Positions 23,761 to 34,400 of a DNA stretch of 64,000 nucleotides are shown here, piece by piece. A program made the translations under genes and the position numbers. The stretch's first letter is position 1. Each line of letters starts with the position of its first letter. Origin of the DNA: Echinometra lucunter (Eukaryota > Echinodermata > Echinoidea > Camarodonta > Echinometridae); the NCBI GenBank assembly GCA_029962745.1, contig CM057157.1, positions 30,337,715 to 30,401,714 on the forward strand. The letters run 5' to 3'. Under the pieces are notes generated by a model, which was given only the letters and a program-made list of their open reading frames with translations, made no database searches and had not been told where the DNA came from.

Positions 23761-26700
23761 CTGTATAGACAAATAATAAAATTTATAAAACGGGTTAAAG
23801 AATGTAGCCAATCAGATGCGCTGAAATGAGTCACATGTGCGCTCTTTATTTTTTTGCTAACATGCATCAGAGTGCAAAAAGTGCTTAGCAAAAAATCATT
23901 ACTGCACTCTGGCTGGAATCCTAGTGCACATGGATGCTACCTCTGGGCGCAACCCAATGCCCGATGAAATGTGCATAGTTTTATGTAGCAAGGACAATGA
24001 TGCATGTATCAAGAAGCACATTACATTGTTAGGCTAGGTTGCACTTATTGTACGTGATGTCACAAAGAAAGCAAATGGCAGCCTCTATGACTGTGCCAAT
24101 CTTGACATTTCAATCAGGTTTGTAGCTTATATTCTGGCTTTATATTCAGTTAAGTCACAAGGAGTTGGATTGTGAACTCGACAAAGTTCTGTTCATTATC
24201 CCATTTTGACTTAACGTTGGTGCAGTGTGTATGCACTAATGCACTCGCAAACATTAATTATTTTTAATAACATCATCATGATGATTGTTAAACATAATGT
24301 AGGTCACCATGTGACATACATTTCAGGAATAATTGTTGTGCATGTAATGACAATCAATATTACACATTTAAAATTCTTAAATTCAACTTAGGCACTAAAG
24401 ACTACATCTAAACCTAACCCTATCCTAAGATGCAATCACAACGTTAACCTCAATGATACACCTTAGACTAGATAATTCCTGGAGAAGTTGTCAGAAGAAC
24501 ATAATTTTGTTGCAAATGTCTTTAGACTAACTGGTTCCATTTTGAATTTATGAGGAAACAATTACTATGAACTGTTTTGTCACTTTTACAGTACATGTTA
24601 TTCCATGCTTCTTTAAAGATGTAAATTTGAATACCAAAAATCCAAAATTACACTTTTGATTAGAACAGCCTGCTCCTGCATAAATTGTTGCATTTTATTC
24701 AAAATTTTCCTGTTTTTTTATCAACCATACGTATGTCTAATACATTATTGTAGGATGATTTCTTACAATGTGATGATACAAACTAATCTTTCTCGTGATT
24801 AATCCATCTTTAACAATTCAATTTGTCAGGACGATCAGATCCTTTCCAAACCCTACATAATTTGGGATAGAGCCTTTTTATTTGAGATACTTTGCAATTT
24901 TCTCCCTTATGCTATATAATGACCACTTAAAACATGAAAGCAAAAAAGAAAATGAACACATAAGTTTCAAAAAACCAGTTTAGCTAATTCAAATTCCTTA
25001 AAGATTTCCCCAAGAGGAATACAATTCTAGGAGAGCAGTTTTAACATACTTCTTATCCCCTCAACAATGGTGTTACAGCAATGTTAACTTACTTCTTATC
25101 CTTTCAACAATGGCATTAAAGCAGTGTTAACTTACTTCTTATCCTTTCAATCTTTGTATTCAAACTGTGTAAAATTACTTCTTATCCTTTCAACACTGGT
25201 GTTAAAGCAATGTCAAATTACTTCTTATCCTTTCAATTTTTGCATCAAAACAGTGTAAATTAGTTATCCTTTTAACCACTGGTGTTAAAGCAGTGTTAAC
25301 TTACTTCTTATCCTTTAAACATTGATGTTAAAAAGTGTTTACTTACTTTTTATGCTTTCAACCTTGGTATTTAAAACAGTGTCAGATTACTTCTTATCCT
25401 TCTAAGATTGGTTTTTAAAGTAGTGTTAACTTACTTCTTATCCTTTCAACACTGATGTTAAAGCAATGTCAACTTACTTCTTATCCTTTCAATTTTTGCA
25501 TTAAAACAGTGTAAAATTAGTTATCCTTTTAACACTGTGTGTTAAAGCAGTATTACTTACTTCTTATCCTTTAACATTGATGTTAAAACAGTGTTTACTT
25601 ACTTTTTATGCTTTCAACTTTGGTATTAAAACAGTGTCAACTTACAGTACTTCTTATCCTTTTAAGATTGGTTTAAAGTAGTGTTAACTTACTTCTTATC
25701 CTTTCACACTGGTGTTAAAGCAATGTCAACTTACTTCTTATCCTTTCAATTTTTGCATCAAAACAGTGTAAAATTAGTTATCCTTTTAACATCGGATGTT
25801 AAAACAGTGTTAACTACTTCTTATCCTTTAAACAATGATGTTAAAGCAGTGTTAACTTACTTCTCAACCTTTTAACATTGGTGTTAAAGCAGTGTTAACT
25901 TACTTCTTATCCTTTTAACATTGGTGTTAAAGCAGTGTTAACTTACTTATCCTTTTAACATTGGTGTTAAATCAGTGTTAACTTACTTTTTATCCTTTCA
26001 ACATGGATGTTAAAGCAGTGTTAACTTACTTCTTATCCTTTCAACATTGGTGTTAAAGCAGTGTTAACTTACTTCTTATCCTTTTAACATTGATGTTAAA
26101 GCAGTGTTAACTTACTTCTTATCCTTTTAACATTGGTGTTAAAGCAGTGTTAACTTACTTCTTATCCTTTCAACATTGATGTTAAAGCAGTGTTAACTTA
26201 CTTCTCAACCTTTTAACATTGGTGTTAAAGCAGTGTTAACTTACTTCTTATCCTTTTAACATTGGTGTTAAAGCAGTGTTAACTTACTTCTTATCCTTTT
26301 AACATTGGTGTTAAATCAGTGTTAACTTACTTTTTATCCTTTCAACATGGATGTTAAAGCAGTGTTAACTTACTTCTTATCCTTTCAACATTGGTGTTAA
26401 AGCAGTGTTAACTTACTTCTTATCCTTTTAACATTGATGTTAAAGCAGTGTTAACTTACTTCTTATCCTTTCAACATTGGTGTTAAAGCAGTGTTAACTT
26501 ACTTCTTATCCTTTCAACATTGATGTTAAAGCAGTGTTAACTTACTTCTTATCCTTTCAACATTGACGTTAAAGCAGTGTTAACTTACTTCTTATCCCTT
26601 TAACATTGGTGTTAAAGCAGTGTTAACTTACTTCTTATCCTTTCAACTTTGGTGTTGAAGCAGTAGTCCCACTGGTAACCAACTATAAAGGTTAGAGGAT

Positions 26701-29700
26701 CAGAGGTACTAGAGCGCCCCTGCTTCCTTTAGCAGCACTAAAATCAAACAAACAAACAAACAAACAGCAAATTTATTAAGCAGAACTACAATACAAAAAG
26801 AAACAATCTACAATATAACAACTACATTACACCAAGAAACATTATAATACATATTATAGCAAACAACAATCAAAGAGCTCAGTCAAGAGGTATGGTAGAG
26901 TAATCAGTTAGGAAACATTTATTTCAGACTAAACATTTCTAAGGAGCAATATATCAACAACACATATCATATCCAGCAGCAAACACCTGCATTTTTTTAA
27001 AAGTGTTCACATACATGTACATGTATGGCGTGGGGGGGGGGGGGGGGGTTTGTCACTTGCAGACTGAAGCGGTACCCATGCTCACCTATTCTAGTTCTGA
27101 ACATATTTATTGATTTTATCCGCATCTTATGTGCATTCATCCATCCCCCGAATACCCAGCATCCGACGTTCACTTACTCAATCTCCCTTCAAATTTTTCG
27201 GGGATAGTGAATCAGTGGAGGAAATCAAATCAGTGGATGTCGTGACATCTCCGCAGGGTATTCGGGGATGGGTGAATGCACAGGATATACCGACAAAATC
27301 ACTAAATACGTCCAGAGCTAGACTAATGCTCATCTGAGGGCCTCAAAAAATGGACCCAAACTGGCGTTATCCTTGGTGTCAAATTTTACCCCCAAATGGC
27401 GTAAATGGCATAGGAAAATGTGCGTAATTGTGATGGAACAGTGTACAAATGTACTACCAGGGTTCATACACTTATACATTTTCAAAATTCCAAGACTTTC
27501 CATGACTTTCCAGGGCAGAGAAATGCATATTTCCATGACTCATTGATCACATGTGATGCAAAACTACATAAAAACGCGCTGATGAAAAGAGTTTCAAAGC
27601 TGATCTGAGCGCTATGAATGCAGGGCTGGCCAGAGCGTGAATTTATTAACATGAAAAATATCTTGAATAAATGATTTTCCATGACTTTCCAGAAGAAATT
27701 GACAAATTCCCTGACTTTTTACTTCTGGAAAAAAGAATTTTCAATTCCCTGACTTTCCAGAAATTCCCTGACCCGTATGAACCCTGTACTACTAAAGGGT
27801 GTAAATGGACACAGGAGCTATAAATCACTAAATGGTATGAAGTATTTGAAATCATACACGTGAATGAAGAAACATGAATTAATCCATATTCTTGGTTATA
27901 ACTGTTTGCAAGGTTGAAGGGTGGGAGGTGGGTGAGAACCTTCACAGCCATCAGTGTAAAAAAGAAAATAAAAAAACATTGAAGAACCAGCTAAATTGTA
28001 ACCCTATTTCTCCAAAACGTCGAATGTAAGACTGAAAAACACCCTTTTTTCAAAAGACGTCGTCGATGCCTTGGGTTGGAAATCCGACCCCTTTGACTTT
28101 TTTTTTCACACATGGGTACCAACTCATCCACTAGATGTGCACGTATCAATGCGTCAATGCTAATTAACTCTTACAGTACCAAGGGGTACCGTTTTGCTTG
28201 TTCCCAAATTCTACCAAATCATGAACAATGCTCATTTTTCAAATGGCCGTAAGTCTTCAACAGTAATTTCTATACAGATAAGTTGTACACAAAAGTTGTA
28301 GAAAATTTATTAACCTTTCAAAAGATACCAAATATTTCCATTGATTCAATGTCTTGCATGAAAATTATTTGGAAATAGAATTTAGCTTCCCTCTTGACCT
28401 TTCCGTTTTTATTTCTCATTTGTTTGCTATTCTTTTATGCTAAAATAAGAGTGGATCCTTTCCAAAATCTGCAGTTTTCTAAAAAATATCCTATGGTAGC
28501 ATATAGTGACTGATAGATATTTTAAATACTATATTTATCCTCTAAACTTTGACATATTTTCATGACCATATCCATTATTCTAAGTGGAGTAATGGGCGAT
28601 TAAAAATGTGAAGTCTCCTGGGCACATATACATGCCATCGGCACTGTAAGAGTTAATGCTCAAATAAAAGAGAGGTTGCCAAAAGTTGTACAGACAAATT
28701 TGTAAGAGAATTTGATTGGTCCACACCTTTTTGCCAGTGGGAACCAGCAGGAACCTTTGAATGCAGAATCATGACAATGTTTTTACTGCCTTACCCAGCC
28801 AAGCCTGCTACGGCTACCACTCCATAAAATGAAGCTATCCAATTGAAAAGTTCTCTTGATCCAGCAAGCTGCATCGCCATGGCTCTCTGTCTCATCTTAT
28901 TCTGCATTTGAATCTGACGCTGAACCTGTCCATCAATACACAAAACACATTGTCAAGTAATGAACCTGTCCATCAAGAAACATATTTACAGCTACACATT
29001 TGTCAAGTAATGATAGTTTACAGCTTCTCAACAGGTCCAGCAGAAGAAAAGTACCATAGACTTCTTATCACACATCCACTTTTCCTAGCTTACTACTGAC
29101 ATATCAATAAAGGATAATAATAGTGGAAAAAAGTAGTATGCATATTACATGTATATTTCACATGTATATTGAAGGCAAATTCACAGTGTCATGTCAGCCA
29201 GAAAGTAGCCCTTTAAACTAGATTCTTATCAGGTACAGGTTCTCAAATTCTTCAAAGAATATGATTTCTCTTTGTAATCACCCTTTAGTCTTGTTGGCTA
29301 CCTGTGCGGGGCATATATTCTTTTTAACGTGACAAGTCGCCGATGAGACTAAGGGGTGATTACAAAGTAATACACACAAACATTCTTTGAAGAAGTTCAC
29401 ACACAACATCCAAGGATGCTTATGGTGCTGGCCTAGCAACAGTTCTCTTTAATACAAGTATACTACAAATTTATAAAGAAAGAAAATATTAGAACCATTA
29501 CTACCTAAAAACTTAAAAACATATTAAGAATATTCGCATCACCCATCACAACTGTCAGTTCCACCGAGTGAGGCCTGGTGCCCTCTTGCTGCTCCATTTA
29601 CTGACAATTCAGGGGACAAGCCCAGTCAGTGCACAGGAGCTCTAGCATTTGAGGCCACCAAGTCCCACACAGGTAGCCAAAGAGAATAAAGGGTGATTAC

Positions 29701-30992
29701 AAAGTAAGTGAAAATACAGATACATATTCTTTAAAGAATTTGGGAAGCAGCATCTGATAAGAATCCTACTAATAACACGATGAATACTAAATAATTTGAA
29801 GGGCTATTTTATATGACACTACTCAATATACGTGTAAAAACCATATTACATGTACTCAAATCAATATCTGATGATTCTTAGGTATCGATTGATCAAATTC
29901 CTTAATGGCCTTTCAATAACTTTTTAATATTCTATAAATAAATCTTTTACAATTTTCAAGAATTTTATTTGGCAATTTATGAGTTCACTTAACCCTGTGA
30001 ATACTGAATTCTTATGTTCCTATAGACTTTATACAGGGGGCACCCAGTTCCAGTAGGCAATGGGTTAACATAACAAGAAGCTTTTTATGTGCATGGGATA
30101 CACCTTTTTCTATGATTGCTACAATAAAAATTCATTCAAAAATGCATAATTTTATAATAATTTCAATTATGCCAATTTTCAATGCTTTCACACTTATTAC
30201 AATTTAAGTACCTTTTCACAATTCAGCCACTGGCTAAGACAAAATGATAATAAAATCTCCATTTCTGGGCCCTGTATCATGAAAGTTGTTGTCACTAACA
30301 AGCTGCAATAACTGTTATAAGTTACTGAAATCCGTGCATCTGATTGGCTGAGCGCAAATTTGTCACAGAAATGTGCCAGTTGTTACTGATAACAAGTTTT
30401 ATGAAACAGGGCCCAGAGCAATCAAACCATTATCAATCCATTAAATACTCAGTGACAACCCACTTCACCGAAGGCCCGCGAGACCGAAGGCCCACGAGGC
30501 CGAAAATAGCAAATTGTAATCTATAATATCACACCGCTCTGACCAATTCCTGCGCCAGAAGGAAGTTTAATAATTATTAAGGGGCAACGAGCACTAAACA
30601 TGCTAAAGGTGACATAATTATTTCATATACTGATGGCACATCATTTGTGATGAAGGAAAATATGATACGAGAAAAGTTGGCCTCGTGGGCCTTCGGTCAA
30701 GTGGGCGGACCCCAAATACTCAGCAAGAGATGACTCAGGTTGCAGGGTTTATGGGAAATGCACATCATATTGAAATCAAATTGTGCTCAACAGGTTAATA
30801 CAGTTATTCAATGTATCGCAAAGCGATACATACAAGCAAATATTTCAGAAAAGGTGTCACCATTCTTTCTTACATTTTTCAGAATTGTGCCCTATCTTGC
30901 AGTAAACTTACAGTGGTGACTTGCATTTCGTTCATAAACTCCTTGTTCTTCTGGAAACTCTCGTCCATAGCTTTAGCCATCATAGACCCCAT
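23645..30992 (-). CDS. PLGRKT: Plasminogen receptor (KT) homologue, four coding exons, 144 residues
   Basis: Small two-pass membrane protein. Exons on the minus strand are 30992-30912, 28925-28795, 26737-26632 and 23760-23645, with phases 0, 2 and 1 that all join correctly. In vertebrates PLGRKT sits in the plasma membrane and binds plasminogen through its C-terminal lysine. Seen here: start MGSMMAKAMDESFQKNKEF, like the human MGFIFSKSMNES region; QMQNKMRQRAMAMQLAGSRE before TM1 (about 53-73); ALVPLIPLTFIVGYQWD as TM2 (79-95); then VERIR, KEAERIMNEEPS and LPKGLPTFADIE, matching human LPRGMITFESIE. Length 144 against 147 in human. Exon 3 in copy B lacks one C (ATCCTC against ATCCCTC in copy A), which breaks the frame; copy A has other indels, so these are probably sequence errors. 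The protein ends SSKQE, not in Lys. An AG just upstream of the ATG (CACCTTCTAG) hints at an untranslated first exon. Confidence 0.88.
25034..26631 (-). repeat. 43-bp minisatellite in PLGRKT intron 3 derived from the exon 3 splice donor (copy B)
   Basis: About 37 head-to-tail units by length. On the coding (minus) strand a unit reads CACTGCTTTAACACCAATG then TTAAAAGGATAAGAA then GTAAGTTAA. The exon 3 end plus first intron bases (26665-26623) read TACTGCTTCAACACCAAAG, TTGAAAGGATAAGAA, GTAAGTTAA: the same 43-mer with four differences. The array starts exactly where the exon's 43-mer ends. Units next to the exon are most alike; those at the far end (25.0-25.8 kb) are diverged subtypes, some with damaged donors. 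A longer period of about 344 bp (eight units) is visible between 25971 and 26314. Confidence 0.93.
26632..26737 (-). CDS. PLGRKT: PLGRKT exon 3, copy B (residues 71-107)
   Basis: Acceptor GTTTGATTTTAG|TGCTGC, donor ATAAGAA|GTAAGTTAA. It encodes GAAKGSRG, transmembrane segment 2 and YCFNTKVERIR. The exon is 106 nt where 107 are needed; one C is missing at GATCCTC. Copy A (18396-18502) has the C but lacks a G at TGGGAC and carries other indels including a damaged donor. Combining both copies gives an open frame of 35 codons. The last 34 nt of this exon are the parent of the neighbouring minisatellite. Confidence 0.85.
27458..27786. mobile_element. CAGGGTTCATAC-ended MITE (copy B)
   Basis: Copy B counterpart of 19227-19563, with the same TACTAC flanks. 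It lies in PLGRKT intron 2. Confidence 0.7.
28164..28656. mobile_element. TTAA-flanked MITE (piggyBac-like), in PLGRKT intron 2
   Basis: It begins TTAACTCTTACAGTACC and ends GGCACTGTAAGAGTTAA, a 17-bp inverted repeat including the TTAA. The 482-bp element at 43291-43772 has the same ends and interior in reverse orientation. TTAA at both ends is the target-site hallmark of piggyBac-type transposons, and TTAACYCTT termini are common in their non-autonomous relatives. No coding capacity. Confidence 0.8.
28795..28925 (-). CDS. PLGRKT: PLGRKT exon 2 (residues 28-71)
   Basis: Acceptor TTGATGGACAG|GTTCAGCG, donor GCTGG|GTAAGGC. It encodes the conserved QNKMRQRAMAMQ helix and transmembrane segment 1 (LFNWIASFYGVVAVAGLAG). 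The acceptor sequence is duplicated 40 nt upstream, so a second AG|GTTCA lies at 28966/28965. Confidence 0.9.
29221..29765. mobile_element. Foldback element in PLGRKT intron 1
   Basis: GATTCTTATCAGGTACAGG at the left pairs with CATCTGATAAGAATC at the right. The arms continue through TCAAATTCTTCAAAGAATAT, TTTGTAATCACCCTTTA and GGCTACCTGTG with their complements. Another copy of AAGGGGTGATTACAAAGTAA lies inside, indicating a rearranged or composite element. Confidence 0.65.
30265..30416. mobile_element. Foldback MITE (GGGCCC / TTTTATGAAAC family) in PLGRKT intron 1
   Basis: CTGGGCCCTGTATCATGAAAG at the left pairs with TTTTATGAAACAGGGCCCAG at the right. The interior has GCATCTGATTGGCTGAGCGC, nearly identical to 57743-57894. 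Confidence 0.8.
30459..30707. mobile_element. GC-rich-ended foldback element
   Basis: CCCACTTCACCGAAGGCCC and a second CCGAAGGCCCACGAGGCC at the left pair with GGCCTCGTGGGCCTTCGGTC and AAGTGGG at the right. The loop is AT-rich and non-coding. It lies 200 bp from PLGRKT exon 1, within intron 1. Confidence 0.65.
30912..30992 (-). CDS. PLGRKT: PLGRKT exon 1 (residues 1-27)
   Basis: ATG at 30992-30990 with A at -3 and G at +4. It has 27 whole codons ending QVTT, then donor ACT|GTAAGTTTAC in phase 0. The spacing from EFM to QMQN across the junction is 16 residues, equal to human. No TATA box is evident close upstream; the preceding CTTCTAG|ATCAAG could be a 3' splice site for a leader exon. Confidence 0.85.
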
Positions 30993-31860
30993 CTTGATCT
31001 AGAAGGTGTAACAACTTCCTTGATAAAAGCTGAAGGTAGAGTCTACATGCAGAAAGAAATAAAGGTATGGATTATTAAATACTATCTGTTATATTTATGG
31101 CGATAACTAAATACATTCAACTTCTTCTACTAAGCAGTGCATCACAGTCAAGATTGGTGGACAGGAATGGGGAGGGGAGGTGAATTGATCTCTTTTGCTA
31201 CACTTAATTGTTTTTTCTTTCTCCAACTTGTTTTACAGGCCTTTAGGAAACAAGATATTACATGATAACTCAAACTTGCTCTAACTGAAATTATTGCTCT
31301 GTTTGACTGAGAAGCATTTCAGTTATGCAGCTACATGAGGGTGAAAAGTGCTTTTAACCTCAAAAACACATCTTTTTTTTTTTTTATAGTTTGACAGACA
31401 TGGTCAGACATGGTCAGGTGGCCTAATAGATTTCGAATCTGCAGCATTTTATTCAGTGAATAGAAAGTGCTCTTGAGGCATCATTTCTTGAGGTTTAATG
31501 CAACTGCAGTACTATTCACAAGAAAGCCCTTTATCCACACTGCTTTTCTGTACATACTTAGATGCATTATACTCATTTAATATGAAACTCATTAAAAAAC
31601 AGGGTCATACACAGCAAATAACACTTTGTAAATAATAATATTCACTAAAAATTAGCCTTATACAAACACTGACACCGAATGATCATGTGCAGTCATTAAA
31701 GTGATTACACAAAGGCAAATTTTTTTTTATGTATGATCGAGAAAAGAATTCTAAGAAGAATATTAACATTAAAAATTTGATGATTTTCAATCAAAATCAA
31801 TGCATTTTGGCTAATTTTCTCATGAAAAGTCAAGAGTTGACCAAAAAATTTGAGTATGAG

Positions 31861-31995
31861 GTATGACGTTAAAGTGGGTACCCAGCTTGGCGCATTGCAG
31901 TTGTGCTGCGCACTAGACTGTACAATATGTATGATACATGTACCTTGCGCGCATTTTGCTAGAATTGTGCGACAAGGTACCCACTTTGACGTCAT
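31861..31995. mobile_element. Short foldback MITE
   Basis: ATGACGTTAAAGTGGGTACC at the left pairs with GGTACCCACTTTGACGTCAT at the right. A third partial copy (GATGTCAAAGTGGATACCC) follows to 32016. Confidence 0.65.
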
Positions 31996-32092
31996 TTTGA
32001 TGTCAAAGTGGATACCCAGTTGAATCATGGTTAATGGGGACCCATTGTTTCACTTTCCATGTACTCCCAATTGAACAATTATCAACTAGACC

Positions 32093-32214
32093 AGGGCTGC
32101 GTTTCATGAAACCGTCATAAATCTAAGTTCATGGACATCCAATTGGAAACATCCAATTTACAACAATGGGATGTCCAAGAAGTTAGACTTATGACAGTTT
32201 CATGAAATGGCCCC
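32093..32214. mobile_element. Hairpin MITE with GTTTCATGAAACCGTCATAA arms
   Basis: TTTCATGAAACCGTCATAAA pairs with CTTATGACAGTTTCATGAAA. ATGGACATCC and GGATGTCCAA continue the stem. A fragment of the same family is at 42540-42585. Confidence 0.65.
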
Positions 32215-32919
32215 CAAGTCTTCAAATTAGATTTTATTGTTACTATAGACTCAAGTTAACCGTTATCTTTGTTTTTGCCAGTTTGCCAGTAACTTTTGAC
32301 ATGTTTAGTGGTCACTTTTCCTTAGTTTGGGCATGGTGGAACTGAAACTAAGTTGTACCACTACACAAACATGATCCAACAGAAAAGAACACCATTTCCC
32401 CCTATCCTTTTCCTAGAAATTCCCCATACAAGGTTATTTCTCCAGGTATGTCTGTTTGCCTCCATAGGCCCAGCAGCTGCCCAGCTCCACTCATCCTGTG
32501 TACTCAGTTAATGAATTAACCTCGTCCTGTGCTAAATCAATATGGCCATGGGTATGGCGAAGTCAAGTGATCACACTTGAAGAAGTGAGCCACTATGCCT
32601 ACATGTACGAGTCATCCACTGCCAATGCATCGTGTACACCATGTACACCGCATGCTGTCAGTACTTGCATAAGCTCAGAGTCAGAGCATGAGAGGGCAGC
32701 AAATTAAATGACATTGCCTAGAGTGATGCCGTCGAGTTGCATATCATGTTAGGCCCAGACGAGAATTTTATGCTCTAAATTCAATATTTTGAGTATGTTC
32801 ATGGCACGAGAACACAAGATATTCAAAGCAGCATCCTTAACAACCTGCTGATAAGTGAAATTTAAATTTTCTTTTTTTATTTAGTGTCATTTCAATTCAC
32901 TTTCAAACTACACTGACTC

Positions 32920-33349
32920 ATGCCAAAGCACCCTAATTGGAAAAATGAAGCAAGTGACAAAAGTTTCATTTTCTGTAAAAAGAGCAAAATGTATCTGTCA
33001 TTTATACTCAAGTCAATGCAATACCATGATGTTTTGCCTAACATATCTAATAGCAGGATGAGTGTTCATAAGATAAGATTCACCACCAAATCTCATCTCC
33101 ATGCCACACCCACCTACCATCAGCCCTGCCCCTGCCAAGCACTTCAGGAGACATGACCATGGACTTAAATATGCTGTTCCCATTATTGCAACTATAGACT
33201 CCTTCAAGTTCTCATATTTCTATCCAAGCACTATCTGGAACCATCTCCCAGGCTTGGCAGTAGAGGCAAAGGAAACATCCTACTTCAAGGAGGCAGCTTT
33301 ACCCTGTATCAGAATGATGCATCCTCCTTTCGGCTTACTAATGATTTAA
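32920..33349 (+). mobile_element. LINE ORF2 C-terminal remnant, plus strand
   Basis: Translation gives RRHDHGLKYAVPIIATIDS followed by FKFSYFYPSTIWNHLPG. This matches the conserved region after the reverse transcriptase domain of CR1/L2/Jockey-type LINEs, typically a Tyr/Phe-Ser-Phe-Phe-Pro-x-x-Ile/Val-x-x-Trp-Asn-x-Leu-Pro block. Upstream, KMYLSFILKSMQYHDVLP may be the preceding part in another frame. There is no catalytic RT sequence and no full ORF; it is a decayed fragment. Confidence 0.6.
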
Positions 33350-33370
33350 GTTAACTTCTTCTTCATCTCC

Positions 33371-33895
33371 TTATTGAGTTCCTCCACTTGGCAAAAAACT
33401 GCGCTTGCGCGCATAAGGTAGACTGACGTTATCAATGGTTCTGTCTGAGTTTGTCTTAAGGTAAGAGGCACAGGATGAATGAAAGACAGAAATGAAATGA
33501 AGAGAAATCTTGTGATATAGATGCGGGTCAGCATGACCAAAGTCAAGATCTGGGATGAAACTCGTCTTCCCCAAGAGAATAAGATCTGCGAGTGCAGTCG
33601 ACATCGCATTGGGCATCAAGGAATGAAGCCTCTGCTTGGTCGATGGAGGCAGGCTGGAAATAAAAGTGGACCTCGCAGCGAAGTAAAGAGGACATTCACC
33701 AATGATGTGCGAGACAGTCTCTTGCAAATATCCACATAGGCAGCTTGGATCCTTAACTATCTTAGTGGTTTGAAAAAGAAGCCAGCTGTTAGTTGGGTAG
33801 ACACCACAGAGGAGTTGGGATTTGAGTGTGATGGCATGACGTTGGAGGGGCGAGTGAGAGACTGGCGTGGATTTGACTTGCACTGGACAAAGCAT
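33371..33895 (-). mobile_element. LINE ORF2 C-terminal remnant with Cys-His motif, minus strand
   Basis: A 174-codon frame contains LLCGVYPTNSWLLFQTTKI, then CLCGYLQETVSHIIGECPLY. The C-x-C-x8-H-x4-C pattern followed by LYFAARSTFISSL is the cysteine-histidine C-terminal motif of Jockey/RTE-like LINEs. Reverse transcriptase and endonuclease parts are absent. The frame is open for 525 nt, which suggests a relatively recent insertion. It converges with the fragment ending at 33349. Confidence 0.7.
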
Positions 33896-34189
33896 ATTTT
33901 ACTGTAAATTGATACATGCTTTGTCTGTATTTCTATACACCAATTATGCACCACATGGCACTCCTTGCAACTACTCGCCTCACCAAATATCCCAGTATAG
34001 CTTCCCAAGTGAGCTGCCTAAGGAGGAAGGGATTACTTCATCAAGTAAGTATCAAGTGTTCATCCATAAAATTTGGCCCGGAAGAAGAAAAGCACACTCC
34101 TCGCTATAGTACATGTATCATGTACCATGTGTAGACCTACCGGTATGTAAAATATGAAAATATCAATAACTCAGATTTGGTTGATATGT

Positions 34190-34400
34190 CATTTGCTTCC
34201 TTTTGCCAAGATAATGCAGCATAGTTTAGCAGCTGACTGAGGCCTGAGGACGGGATCTGGCCTATGCTACGGGTGGCCCGGCTCCACATCCAGCTCCAGC
34301 GAACCACCACGAAGCTTCAGCGATAATTGGACGGCCGGAGCAGGCGGGATTGCCTGGATTCGGCCGCTACGGCTACGCTGGAGCATCTGAATTCAAGTCC
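34190..34400. other. Local GC-rich island, function unknown
   Basis: A 200-bp block (for example GGACGGCCGGAGCAGGCGGG) stands out from the AT-rich surroundings. It lies about 3.3 kb upstream of PLGRKT exon 1 on that gene's 5' side, so a promoter or untranslated leader exon is possible. It carries no convincing coding frame and may equally be a repeat. Confidence 0.3.

Larger units (their letters stand above)
20179..27897 (+). repeat. Segmental duplication copy B (7.7 kb)
   Basis: Counterpart of copy A. It continues without a break into the single-copy sequence holding PLGRKT exons 2 and 1, so copy B is the one physically joined to the 5' part of that gene. Its minisatellite is far more regular than in copy A. 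Copy B has its own indels elsewhere, for example a missing C in PLGRKT exon 3. Confidence 0.9.

Noticed and set aside
34190..34400. GC-rich block as a coding exon of PLGRKT
   Set aside because: PLGRKT is complete from its conserved Met at 30992, and the block has no convincing frame; left as an unassigned island.
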